Part shown: piece after piece, positions 32,592 through 43,457 of the stretch
Layout of the letters: every line of letters starts with the position of its first letter
Position numbering within the stretch: position 1 is the stretch's first letter
NCBI RefSeq assembly: GCF_002086815.1
Contig: NZ_MVID01000038.1
Coordinates: 1-50,463 of the forward strand
Length of the DNA: 50,463 nucleotides
Reading direction: 5' to 3'
Source: Mycolicibacterium parafortuitum
GTDB lineage: Bacteria; Actinomycetota; Actinomycetes; Mycobacteriales; Mycobacteriaceae
Translations under genes and position numbers: made by a program
The notes under the pieces: model-generated
What the model was told of the DNA's origin: nothing
Database searches by the model: none
What the model saw: the letters and a program-made list of their open reading frames with translations, nothing else

Positions 32592-33017
32592 TCATCGGCG
32601 CCCAGCGGCCTTCGACTTCGGCTGCACCAGGCGGCTGGCGATCCAGTCCCCCAGATTCGCCGACGACGTCTGCATCAGGCCGGCGGTCGGCGCGGATTCG
32701 GCGATCTCGGCAGGCTGGACGTGCCCGGGCTTGCCGGTCTTGGGAGTCACGACCCAGATGACACCGTCGTCGGCGAGCGGGGTGATGGCGTCCATCAACC
32801 TGTCGACGAGGTCTCCGTCGTCGTCCCGCCACCACAGCAGCACCACGTCCACGACGTCGTCTGCGTCCTCGTCGAGAAGCTCACCGCCGATCTCGTCTTC
32901 GATGTCGGCTCGGATGTCGTCGTCGGCGTCCTCGTCCCAGCCCAACTCCTGCACAACCTGATCTTTTTGGATGCCCAGCTTTCGGGCGTAGTTCGGGGGG
33001 TCACCCGCCGACACCAC
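32592..33017 (-). CDS. DUF3052 family protein (Rv2239c-like)
   Basis: A 141-residue, acidic cytoplasmic protein of unknown function conserved in actinobacteria. Seen: 'YARKLGIQKDQVVQELGWDE', a run of Asp/Glu, 'VDVVLLWWRDDDGDLVDRLM' and 'GVIWVVTPKTGKPGHVQP'. The start GTG 33017 is chosen because AAGGAGGACTGACC stands right before it; GTG 33041 would put that ribosome site inside the gene. It is upstream of ahpE on the same strand with a 31-nt gap, an arrangement conserved in mycobacteria, so a link to redox balance is possible but unproven. Confidence 0.85.
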   Translation of the reverse strand: MVSAGDPPNYARKLGIQKDQVVQELGWDEDADDDIRADIEDEIGGELLDEDADDVVDVVLLWWRDDDGDLVDRLMDAITPLADDGVIWVVTPKTGKPGHVQPAEIAESAPTAGLMQTSSANLGDWIASRLVQPKSKAAGRR

Positions 33018-33122
33018 GGTCAGTCCTCCTTCAGCCGACACGGCGCAGATGCGCTCGCTACATGTGTGAACAGCACTATCGTCGCATGCTTGCGGCCCTC
33101 AGCAAGACATCTAGCCGCAGGT

Positions 33123-33701
33123 TCATCGGTATGCCGCATCGCACCGGTCCAACGCGGTGGTCTTGGCCTCGTTCAACACCTGGATCGCCGTGTTGAAATC
33201 GTCGACCCCGTAATTTCCCGCGATGGCCGTCGCGACGCCGCGCGCGGCGTCCACCCAGGCGTTCAGCGCATCCCTCAACTCCGAGGTCAACGGATCGGAA
33301 AGGCTTCCCGCGACCAGATCGGCGCTGTGGTTGAGCGCGTCGACGGCAGGGCCCGCGGTGCGCGCGACATCGGCCGGGCTGTCGTTCATCGCGTCGACGT
33401 ATTTGTTCACCGACGCGACGGCCTCGGCGCTGCTCGAACTCATCGCCTCGCACGACGTCCGTACCGCCTCGGCGGTCAGCGACGCCTGCCGTTGCGACTC
33501 GCGGGCGCTGGAACTGGCCGCGGCCTCCTCGCGCGACGCCGTCACCGACGCCCGGTACAGCGGCGCTTCCCCGGCTGCCACCTCGGCGTCGCCCCCGGTG
33601 ACGTTGGTGCAGCCCACGACGATCATCGCCATCGCCGCCGAAGCGCCGGTCACAAGGGCCGCGAGCCGCACCCCGCGGGCGGTCTCCGAGCCGTTGCGCA
33701 C
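33123..33701 (-). CDS. Putative lipoprotein, unknown function
   Basis: A 192-residue predicted lipoprotein: a basic N-terminus, a hydrophobic stretch 'LAALVTGASAAMAMIVVGC' and lipobox 'VVGC' (Cys31). The mature part is mostly helical and hydrophilic, rich in Ala/Ser/Asp, with two further cysteines at about residue 83 and near the C-terminus that could form a disulfide. I do not recognise a domain. Its position corresponds to Rv2240c of M. tuberculosis, a hypothetical exported protein. The start is GTG 33701. It is divergent from aceE over a 183-bp region (33702-33884), which contains the palindrome CACCCGGGTG at 33722-33731. Confidence 0.75.
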   Translation of the reverse strand: MRNGSETARGVRLAALVTGASAAMAMIVVGCTNVTGGDAEVAAGEAPLYRASVTASREEAAASSSARESQRQASLTAEAVRTSCEAMSSSSAEAVASVNKYVDAMNDSPADVARTAGPAVDALNHSADLVAGSLSDPLTSELRDALNAWVDAARGVATAIAGNYGVDDFNTAIQVLNEAKTTALDRCDAAYR

Positions 33702-33884
33702 AGCCTGCAGAGGTTACCGGGCACCCGGGTGTTCCGAACGGCGTTCCCAGGTTCTGCGCACTGGCCCACCCGCTGGTGCGAATGGGGCAGGATTAGACGA
33801 GGATGGAGGCGCGTGCACCGAACGCTGGGTGACCAACCGAGCCGACGTGTCCGTGCATGTTCACCGCCTGACAAGGAGCGGAAG

Positions 33885-36674
<2,790 letters not shown>

Positions 36675-36734
36675 CGACGACATTCAGCCTGAGAGTCACG
36701 TAGGGCCGCTGGAGGTTCTGCACAAAAACAGGCG

Positions 36735-36740
36735 TAGATT
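36735..36740 (+). promoter_or_regulatory. Probable -10 element of mabR (leaderless)
   Basis: TAGATT is followed by 6 nt and the ATG of mabR at 36747, so transcription should start at or beside the initiation codon. There is no Shine-Dalgarno sequence in the short gap after aceE. Inferred from spacing. Confidence 0.6.
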
Positions 36741-36746
36741 TTAGGG

Positions 36747-38030
36747 ATGGCCGACAACAATCGGTTCGTCCCGCCGCGATCCACCGTCGAGGTGCTCGAA
36801 AGCGTCCCCGATGCGGCGCTGCGTCGGCTCAAGCAGTACTCGGGCCGGCTGGCCACCGAGGCCGTGCACGCGATGGAGGAGCGGCTGCCGTTCTTCGCCG
36901 ACATGGACGCGTCTCAGCGCGCCAGCGTGCAGTTGGTGGTGCAGACCGCGGTCGTGAACTTCGTCGAGTGGATGCGCGACCCGCAGAGCAACGTCAGCTA
37001 CACCGCGCAGGCGTTCGAGGTCGTGCCCCAGGATCTGCGCAGGCGCATCGCGCTGCGCCAGTCCGTCGAGATGGTTCGCGTCACGATGGAGTACTTCGAG
37101 GAGGTCGTACCGCTGCTGGCCCGCACCGAGCAGCAGCTGACCGCGCTCACCGCGGGCATCCTGCGCTACAGCCGCGACCTGGCGTTCGCCGCGGCCAGCG
37201 CCTACGCCGACCAGGCCGAGGCGCGCGGTGCGTGGGACACCCGGATGGAGGCCAACCTCGTCGACGCCGTGGTGCGCGGTGACGTCGGGCCGGATCTGCA
37301 GTCCCAGGCCGCGGCCCTGAACTGGGATGCCACCGCCCCCGCGACCGTCATCGTCGGGACACCGCGGCCCGACCGGCTCGAGTTCGTCGGCGAGGACGTC
37401 CACGACGCCGCGGCCCGGCACGACCGCGGGGCGCTGTGCGATGTGCACGGCACCTGGCTGGTCACGATCGTCTCCGGTGGACTGTCACCGACCGAACGGT
37501 TCATGGCCGACCTGATGAAGGTGTTCGCCGACGGCGCGGTGGTGATCGGCCCGACCGCCCCGACGCTCGGCGCCGCGCACCGCAGCGCGACCGAGGCGCT
37601 GGCTGGGATGAACGCGGTCGCGGGCTGGGCCGGTGCGCCACGTCCGGTCTCGGCCCGCGAGCTACTTCCCGAACGCGCGCTGCTCGGCGACGCGACGGCC
37701 GGTGCGGCGCTGGAAACCGAGGTGATGCGCCCGCTGGCGGATGCCGGTCCGGCCCTGATGGAGACGTTGGACGCGTATCTGGACTCCGGCGGAGCGATCG
37801 AAGCTTGCGCCCGCAAATTGTTCGTTCATCCAAATACCGTCCGCTACCGGCTCAAGCGGATCACCGACTTCACCGGCCGCGATCCGACGGTTCCGCGGGA
37901 TGCGTACGTATTGCGGGTGGCCACCTCGCTGGGCAGGCTGTCGCACCAGGCCACGCTCTCTACCCCACAAAGAGGCATATCCGGACGGGTCGACCCTGTC
38001 GCGTCGGTCACATCGGCCGGACAGTCTTAG
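36747..38030 (+). CDS. mabR: PucR/CdaR-type transcriptional regulator MabR (Rv2242-like)
   Basis: A 427-residue regulator corresponding to Rv2242 (MabR), which controls the FAS-II operon fabD-acpM-kasA-kasB-accD6 in mycobacteria. The N-terminal part is helical (to about residue 170), the middle is a sensor domain ('TVIVGTPRPDRLEFVGEDV'), and the C-terminus has the PucR helix-turn-helix: 'AIEACARKLFVHPNTVRYRL' followed by 'KRITDFTGRDP'. It lies 133 bp upstream of fabD, in the same direction. TAGATT 6 nt before the ATG suggests leaderless expression. The last 35 residues are disordered. Confidence 0.92.
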   Translation: MADNNRFVPPRSTVEVLESVPDAALRRLKQYSGRLATEAVHAMEERLPFFADMDASQRASVQLVVQTAVVNFVEWMRDPQSNVSYTAQAFEVVPQDLRRRIALRQSVEMVRVTMEYFEEVVPLLARTEQQLTALTAGILRYSRDLAFAAASAYADQAEARGAWDTRMEANLVDAVVRGDVGPDLQSQAAALNWDATAPATVIVGTPRPDRLEFVGEDVHDAAARHDRGALCDVHGTWLVTIVSGGLSPTERFMADLMKVFADGAVVIGPTAPTLGAAHRSATEALAGMNAVAGWAGAPRPVSARELLPERALLGDATAGAALETEVMRPLADAGPALMETLDAYLDSGGAIEACARKLFVHPNTVRYRLKRITDFTGRDPTVPRDAYVLRVATSLGRLSHQATLSTPQRGISGRVDPVASVTSAGQS

Positions 38031-38077
38031 ACGTCAGATGTTGCGCCGAGATCTCGTTGAAGTCGCATCACATGCGG

Positions 38078-38098
38078 ATTTGTTGACTACCTACAAAA
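38078..38098. promoter_or_regulatory. Candidate MabR operator upstream of fabD
   Basis: ATTTGT-N9-ACAAAA, an inverted repeat with perfect TTTGT/ACAAA arms. It resembles the MabR box as I recall it (TTTTGT-N9-ACAAAA) and lies in the 133-bp gap between mabR and fabD, about 66-86 bp before the fabD start. CATAAT at 38114-38119 downstream of it could be the -10. Confidence 0.65.
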
Positions 38099-38113
38099 AC
38101 CTAAGACGAGGTT

Positions 38114-38119
38114 CATAAT
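38114..38119 (+). promoter_or_regulatory. Possible -10 of the FAS-II operon
   Basis: CATAAT matches TATAAT at five of six positions and lies 15 bp downstream of the candidate MabR site. The expected start of transcription is near 38126, giving a leader of about 40 nt. There is no convincing -35. Confidence 0.4.
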
Positions 38120-38163
38120 CTCTTACACCCCTCAAATCCAACTTCACAATGTTTCCTTAAGAA

Positions 38164-39090
38164 GTGCCTCAGACGACTGTGCTCGCATTCCTCGCGCCCG
38201 GACAGGGCTCGCAGACTCCCGGCATGCTCGCCGAATGGCTCGAGCTTCCCGGAGCCGCTGAGCGCATCGCGTCGTGGTCCGAGATCAGCGGACTTGATCT
38301 GAGCCGGCTCGGCACCACCGCCACCGCCGAGGAGATCACCGACACCGCGGTGACCCAGCCGCTCGTCGTCGCCGCCACCCTGCTCGCCTACGAGGAACTG
38401 ACCAAGCGCGCCGACTTCGGCGATGTGCAGATCGTGGCCGCAGGCCACTCCGTCGGCGAGATCGCGGCGTACGCCATCGCCGGCGTCATCTCCGCCGACG
38501 AGGCCGTCTCGCTGGCCGCGACCCGCGGCAAGGAGATGGCCAAGGCCTGCGCACTGGAGCCCACCGGGATGTCGGCGCTGCTCGGCGGCGACGAAGCCGA
38601 GGTGCTGGCCCGCCTGGAAGCACTCGACCTGATCCCCGCCAACCGCAACGCCGCCGGCCAGATCGTCGCCGCCGGCGCGCTGGCCGCGCTGGAGAAGCTC
38701 GCCGAGGATCCGCCGGCACGCGCCCGGGTGCGCCCGCTGGCCACCGCGGGGGCGTTCCACACCCGCTACATGGAACCGGCCCTGGCCGAGTACACCCGGG
38801 TGGCCGACCGGATCACCCCGCAGGAGCCGAACGTCACGCTGCTGTCCAACGCGGACGGACGCTCGGTCGCGGGCGGCTCTGACGCGCTGTCCAAGCTCGT
38901 CGCCCAGATGACCCGCCCCGTGCGCTGGGACCTGTGCACCGCGTCCATGAAGGAACTGGGCGTCGCGGCGATCGTGGAGTTCCCGCCGGCCGGGACGCTC
39001 GCCGGGATCGCCAAACGAGAACTTCGGGGGACGCCGACGCACGCCGTCAAGACCCCCGCTGATCTGGACGAGGTCGCCGGGCTGTTCTAG
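38164..39090 (+). CDS. fabD: Malonyl-CoA:AcpM transacylase
   Basis: FabD (308 residues) transfers malonyl from CoA to the carrier protein AcpM, supplying extender units to FAS-II. The nucleophile Ser96 is in 'AAGHSVGEIAAYA', the catalytic His199 in 'TAGAFHTRYM', and 'LAPGQGSQTPGM' forms the N-terminal oxyanion loop. GTG 38164 gives the first start; an in-frame GTG at 38179 would align better with M. tuberculosis FabD, and neither has a clear ribosome site. First gene of the operon fabD-acpM-kasA-kasB-accD6, behind the candidate MabR operator. Confidence 0.96.
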   Translation: MPQTTVLAFLAPGQGSQTPGMLAEWLELPGAAERIASWSEISGLDLSRLGTTATAEEITDTAVTQPLVVAATLLAYEELTKRADFGDVQIVAAGHSVGEIAAYAIAGVISADEAVSLAATRGKEMAKACALEPTGMSALLGGDEAEVLARLEALDLIPANRNAAGQIVAAGALAALEKLAEDPPARARVRPLATAGAFHTRYMEPALAEYTRVADRITPQEPNVTLLSNADGRSVAGGSDALSKLVAQMTRPVRWDLCTASMKELGVAAIVEFPPAGTLAGIAKRELRGTPTHAVKTPADLDEVAGLF

Positions 39091-39171
39091 CCCGTCGCCG
39101 CCGTTCAGAACCATTTACACAGCTCGATCACATCCAGTTCAAGTAACAAGAAATAGATAGAAGGAGCCATC

Positions 39172-39471
39172 GTGGCCGCCAGCCAGGACGAAATCATCGC
39201 CGGTCTCGCCGAGATCATCGAAGAGGTCACCGGAATCGAGCCCTCCGAGGTCACCCCGGAGAAGAGCTTCGTCGACGACCTGGACATCGACTCGCTGTCG
39301 ATGGTCGAGATCGCCGTGCAGACCGAGGACAAGTACGGCGTGAAGATCCCCGACGAGGACCTCGCCGGTCTGCGCACCGTCGGTGACGTCGTCGCCTACA
39401 TCCAGAAGCTCGAGGAAGAGAACCCCGAGGCTGCTGCCGCCATCCGCGCTCAGATCCAGGGCGACAAGTGA
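39172..39471 (+). CDS. acpM: Meromycolate extension acyl carrier protein
   Basis: AcpM (99 residues) carries growing meromycolate chains through FAS-II on a phosphopantetheine arm at Ser41 in 'DDLDIDSLSMVE', the same position as in M. tuberculosis. Residues 1-80 are the four-helix carrier; the C-terminal tail 'EEENPEAAAAIRAQIQGDK' is shorter than in M. tuberculosis (115 residues). GTG 39172 has AAGGAG 5 nt upstream. Its stop overlaps the kasA start by 4 nt (GTGA). Confidence 0.97.
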   Translation: MAASQDEIIAGLAEIIEEVTGIEPSEVTPEKSFVDDLDIDSLSMVEIAVQTEDKYGVKIPDEDLAGLRTVGDVVAYIQKLEEENPEAAAAIRAQIQGDK

Positions 39472-40718
39472 CCCGTCCTTCCACTGCTAACGGCGGTTTT
39501 CCCAACGTCGTGGTGACCGCCATAGAGGCCACCACGGCCCTCGCGGCGGACATCGAGAGCACGTGGAAGGGTCTGCTGGCCGGCGAGAGCGGTATCCGGA
39601 TCCTCGAAGACGATTTCGTCGAGAAGTGGGACCTGCCGGTGCGAATCGGCGGCCACCTGGTCGACAACATCGACAGCCACATGACACGCATCGAGATGCG
39701 CCGCATGTCCTATGTGCAGCGCATGTCGAAGCTGTTGTCACGGCGGCTCTGGGAGAACGCGGGTACCCCCGAGGTCGACCCGGACCGCTTCTCGGTGGTC
39801 ATCGGCACGGGTCTGGGTGGCGGCGAGAAGATCGTCGAGACCTATGACGCGATGAACGAGGGCGGGCCCCGCAAGGTGTCCCCGCTCGCCGTGCAGATGA
39901 TCATGCCCAACGGTGCGGCGGCGGTCGCCGGGCTCGAGCTGGGCGCCCGGGCCGGGGTCATCACCCCGGTCTCGGCGTGCTCGTCGGGTTCGGAGGCCAT
40001 CGCCCACGCATGGCGCCAGATCGTCATGGGTGACGCGGACTTCGCCGTCTGTGGTGGTGTCGAGGGCGGCATCGAGGCGCTGCCCATCGCCGCGTTCTCG
40101 ATGATGCGGGCCATGTCGACGCGCAACGACGACCCCGCCGGGGCGTCGCGGCCGTTCGACAAGGACCGTGACGGCTTCGTCTTCGGCGAGGCCGGCGCGA
40201 TGATGATCATCGAGACCGAGGAGCACGCCCTGGCCCGCGGCGCCGAGCCGCTGGCCCGGCTGCTGGGTGCCGGTGTCACCTCGGATGCGTTCCACATGGT
40301 CGCTCCGGCGGCGGACGGTCTTCGGGCCGGTCACGCGATGAAGCGGGCGATGGAGACGGCGGGCCTGTCCCCCAAGGACATCAGCCACGTCAACGCGCAC
40401 GCCACGGCCACCCCGATCGGTGACACCGCGGAGGCCAACGCCATCCGTGTCGCCGGTGTGGAGCACGCCGCGGTGTACGCGCCGAAGTCGGCGCTGGGCC
40501 ACTCGATCGGCGCCGTCGGCGCCCTGGAGTCCCTGCTGACGATCCTCGCGCTGCGTGACGGTGTCATTCCGCCGACGCTGAACTACGAGACGCCCGACCC
40601 CGAGATCGATCTCGATGTCGTTGCGGGTGAGCCTCGGTACGGCGACTACCAGTACGCGATCAACAACTCCTTCGGGTTCGGCGGCCACAATGTGGCCCTG
40701 GCGTTTGGTCGCTACTAA
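39468..40718 (+). CDS. kasA: Beta-ketoacyl-ACP synthase I (KasA)
   Basis: KasA (416 residues) condenses malonyl-AcpM with acyl-AcpM, the essential early elongation step for mycolic acids and the target of thiolactomycin. The catalytic triad is at the same numbers as in M. tuberculosis: Cys171 in 'PVSACSSGSEA', His311 in 'HVNAHATATP' and His345 in 'KSALGHSIGA', with Lys340. 'NSFGFGGHNVALAFGRY' closes the protein. It starts with GTG overlapping the acpM stop; kasB begins 27 nt after its own stop. Confidence 0.97.
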   Translation: MTRPSTANGGFPNVVVTAIEATTALAADIESTWKGLLAGESGIRILEDDFVEKWDLPVRIGGHLVDNIDSHMTRIEMRRMSYVQRMSKLLSRRLWENAGTPEVDPDRFSVVIGTGLGGGEKIVETYDAMNEGGPRKVSPLAVQMIMPNGAAAVAGLELGARAGVITPVSACSSGSEAIAHAWRQIVMGDADFAVCGGVEGGIEALPIAAFSMMRAMSTRNDDPAGASRPFDKDRDGFVFGEAGAMMIIETEEHALARGAEPLARLLGAGVTSDAFHMVAPAADGLRAGHAMKRAMETAGLSPKDISHVNAHATATPIGDTAEANAIRVAGVEHAAVYAPKSALGHSIGAVGALESLLTILALRDGVIPPTLNYETPDPEIDLDVVAGEPRYGDYQYAINNSFGFGGHNVALAFGRY

Positions 40719-40745
40719 ACAGCGGAAAGGGCGCGCGTTTCGAGT

Positions 40746-41999
40746 ATGAGTTCGCCGACGACGGGTAACGGACTGCCGGACGTCGTGGTCACCGGTATCG
40801 CGATGACCACGTCTCTGGCGACGGATGCCGAAACCACCTGGAAGTCCGTACTGGACGGCCAGAGCGGCATCCGCAGGCTCGACGACCCGTTCGTCGAGCA
40901 GTTCGATCTTCCCGTGCGGATCGGCGGGCACCTGCTCGAAGAGTTCAGTTCTCAGCTCAACAAGGTCGAGAACCGGCGCATGTCCTACATCCAGAAGATG
41001 GCCACGGTGCTGGGCCGGCGTGTCTGGGAGAACGCCGGCGCACCCGAGGTCGACACCGAACGGCTCCTGGTGTCGATCGGAACCGGCCTCGGCGGCGCCG
41101 AGGCCCTCGTCTTCGCCTACGACGGACTGCGGGAAAAGGGCCTTCGCGCCGTGTCCCCGCTGTCGGTGCAGATGTACATGCCCAACGGCCCGTCCGCGGT
41201 GGTCGGGTTGGAGCGCGGCGCCAAAGCCGGTGTGGTGACACCGGTTTCGGCGTGCGCCTCCGGTTCCGAGGGCATCGCCCAGGCCTGGCGCAACATCGTG
41301 CTGGGTGAAGCCGACATCGCGATCTGCGGCGGCGTGGAGCAGCGCATCGAGGCGGTGCCCATCGCCGCGTTCGCCCAGATGCGCATCGTGATGTCGACGA
41401 ACAACGACGACCCGGCCGGCGCCTGCCGCCCGTTCGACAGGGACCGCGACGGGTTCGTCTTCGGCGAGGCAGGCGCGCTCCTGGTGATCGAGACCGAGGC
41501 GCACGCGAAAGCCCGTGGCGCCACACCGCTGGCCCGCCTGATGGGGGCCAGCATCACCTCCGACGGCTTCCACATGGTGGCCCCGGACCCGGACGGTGAA
41601 CGAGCGGCGTACGCGATGACGCGCGCCATGGAACTCGCCGGCCTGTCCCCCAAAGACATCGACCACGTCAACGCACACGCGACAGGTACCACCGTCGGCG
41701 ACGTGGCCGAAGGCAGAGCGATCAACAAAGCGCTGGGCGGTCACCGCCCCGCGGTCTATGCACCCAAGTCGGCGTTGGGTCACTCGGTCGGCGCCGTCGG
41801 CGCCGTCGAGTCGATCCTCACGGTGCAGGCGTTGCGGGACGGAGTCATTCCGCCGACGCTGAACTTGAAGAACCTGGATCCCGAGATCGACCTCGACGTC
41901 GTCGCAGGCAGCCCTCGGACCGGAAACTACGAGTACGCCATCAACAATTCGTTCGGATTCGGCGGGCACAATGTCGCACTCGCCTTCGGCAAGTACTGA
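40746..41999 (+). CDS. kasB: Beta-ketoacyl-ACP synthase II (KasB)
   Basis: KasB (417 residues) extends meromycolate chains to full length; its loss in M. tuberculosis gives shorter mycolates and loss of acid-fastness. Catalytic residues: Cys170 in 'PVSACASGSEG', His311 in 'HVNAHATGTT' and His346 in 'KSALGHSVGA', with Lys341. It is a clear paralogue of KasA along its whole length, from a tandem duplication. Start ATG 40746; a GGAAAGGG sequence lies farther upstream than usual. The accD6 gene begins 18 nt after the stop. Confidence 0.96.
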   Translation: MSSPTTGNGLPDVVVTGIAMTTSLATDAETTWKSVLDGQSGIRRLDDPFVEQFDLPVRIGGHLLEEFSSQLNKVENRRMSYIQKMATVLGRRVWENAGAPEVDTERLLVSIGTGLGGAEALVFAYDGLREKGLRAVSPLSVQMYMPNGPSAVVGLERGAKAGVVTPVSACASGSEGIAQAWRNIVLGEADIAICGGVEQRIEAVPIAAFAQMRIVMSTNNDDPAGACRPFDRDRDGFVFGEAGALLVIETEAHAKARGATPLARLMGASITSDGFHMVAPDPDGERAAYAMTRAMELAGLSPKDIDHVNAHATGTTVGDVAEGRAINKALGGHRPAVYAPKSALGHSVGAVGAVESILTVQALRDGVIPPTLNLKNLDPEIDLDVVAGSPRTGNYEYAINNSFGFGGHNVALAFGKY

Positions 42000-42017
42000 A
42001 GCAGAGCAGGAGACACC

Positions 42018-43454
42018 ATGACGACCATCGAGAACCGGCCCGCACCCGGTGCGGCGAACGAATCCCTCGACCCCCGCGATCCCCTGCTGCGCCTGGCGAC
42101 GTTCTTCGACGACGGCAGCGTCGAGCTGCTGCACGAGCGCGACAAGTCCGGCGTCCTCGCCGCGGCGGGCACCGTCAACGGAGTGCGCACCATCGCGTTC
42201 TGCACCGACGGCACCGTGATGGGTGGCGCGATGGGCGTCGACGGCTGCAAGCACATCGTCGACGCCTACGACGTCGCGATCGAGGAACAGAGCCCGATCG
42301 TCGGCATCTGGCATTCCGGCGGTGCGCGGCTGGCCGAGGGCGTCAAGGCGCTGCACGCGGTCGGTCTGGTCTTCGAGGCCATGATCCGTGCGTCCGGCTA
42401 CATCCCGCAGATCTCGGTGGTCGTCGGATTCGCCGCCGGCGGTGCCGCATACGGCCCGGCGCTGACCGACGTCATCGTGATGGCCCCCGACAGCAAGGTC
42501 TTCGTCACCGGTCCCGACGTCGTGCGCAGCGTCACCGGCGAGGACGTCGACATGGTGTCGCTCGGCGGCCCCGAGGCCCACCACAAGAAGTCCGGTGTGT
42601 GCCACATCGTCGCCGACGACGAGCTCGACGCCTACGAGCGCGGCCGCCGCCTGGTCGGATTGTTCTGCCAGCAGGGCCATTTCGACCGTTCCAAGGCCGA
42701 GGCCGGCGACACCGACCTCAAGGCGCTGCTGCCCGAGTCCGCCCGGCGCGCCTACGACGTGCACCCGCTGATCGAGGCCCTGCTCGACGAGGGTGTGCCC
42801 TTCGAGGAGTTCCAGTCCCGCTGGGCGCCGTCGATCGTCGTGGGTCTGGGCCGGCTCGCCGGTCGCACGGTCGGTGTCATCGCGAACAACCCGCTGCGCC
42901 TGGGCGGCTGCCTGAACTCCGAAAGCGCGGAGAAGTCGGCACGTTTCGTGCGGCTGTGCGACGCGTTCGGCATCCCGCTGGTCGTCATCGTCGACGTACC
43001 CGGCTACCTGCCCGGTGTGGACCAGGAGTGGGGCGGCGTGGTGCGTCGCGGCGCGAAGCTGCTGCACGCGTTCGGTGAGTCGTCGGTTCCGCGCGTCACG
43101 CTGGTCACCCGCAAGATCTACGGCGGCGCCTACATCGCGATGAACTCGCGGTCGCTGAACGCCACCAAGGTGTTCGCGTGGCCGGACGCCGAGGTCGCCG
43201 TGATGGGCGCCAAGGCGGCCGTGGGCATCCTGCACAAGAAGAAGCTGGCCGCCGTCGAGGACTCGGCCGAGCGTGAGGCGCTGCACGAGGAGCTCGCGAT
43301 CGAGCACGAGCGGATCGCCGGCGGTGTGGATTCGGCGATCGAGATCGGCGTCGTCGACGAGAAGATCGACCCGGCGCACACCCGCTCCCGGGTGACCCAG
43401 GCGCTGGCCGAGGCACCGATGCGCCGCGGCCGGCACAAGAACATCCCGCTGTAA
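42018..43454 (+). CDS. accD6: Acetyl/propionyl-CoA carboxylase beta subunit AccD6
   Basis: AccD6 (478 residues), a carboxyltransferase subunit that, with the biotin-carrying AccA3 encoded elsewhere, makes malonyl-CoA for FAS-I and FAS-II. The N-terminal half has 'GIWHSGGARLAEGVKALHAV' and 'VVGFAAGGAAYGPALTDVIV' (the acyl-CoA carboxyltransferase crotonase fold) and the C-terminal half 'IVIVDVPGYLPGVDQEWGG'-like and 'RKIYGGAYIAMNSRSLNATK'. AGCAGGAG precedes the ATG. Last gene of the FAS-II operon, ending 3 nt from the stop of convergent glpD. Confidence 0.96.
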   Translation: MTTIENRPAPGAANESLDPRDPLLRLATFFDDGSVELLHERDKSGVLAAAGTVNGVRTIAFCTDGTVMGGAMGVDGCKHIVDAYDVAIEEQSPIVGIWHSGGARLAEGVKALHAVGLVFEAMIRASGYIPQISVVVGFAAGGAAYGPALTDVIVMAPDSKVFVTGPDVVRSVTGEDVDMVSLGGPEAHHKKSGVCHIVADDELDAYERGRRLVGLFCQQGHFDRSKAEAGDTDLKALLPESARRAYDVHPLIEALLDEGVPFEEFQSRWAPSIVVGLGRLAGRTVGVIANNPLRLGGCLNSESAEKSARFVRLCDAFGIPLVVIVDVPGYLPGVDQEWGGVVRRGAKLLHAFGESSVPRVTLVTRKIYGGAYIAMNSRSLNATKVFAWPDAEVAVMGAKAAVGILHKKKLAAVEDSAEREALHEELAIEHERIAGGVDSAIEIGVVDEKIDPAHTRSRVTQALAEAPMRRGRHKNIPL

Positions 43455-43457
43455 GCC

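Noticed and set aside
32526..33884. N-terminal extension of the aceE frame by 453 codons
   Set aside because: It runs antisense through ahpE, the DUF3052 gene and the lipoprotein gene; the TTG with AAGGAG at 33885 matches the family start.
36707..36727. A second MabR box upstream of mabR (ACAAAA at 36722)
   Set aside because: The partner half at the right spacing reads CGCTGG, so only one half-site is present.
39738..43436. A 1232-codon open frame antisense to kasA-kasB-accD6
   Set aside because: It is a GC-driven shadow: composition is dominated by Arg/Gly/Asp/His with no domain, while the opposite strand encodes well-conserved enzymes.
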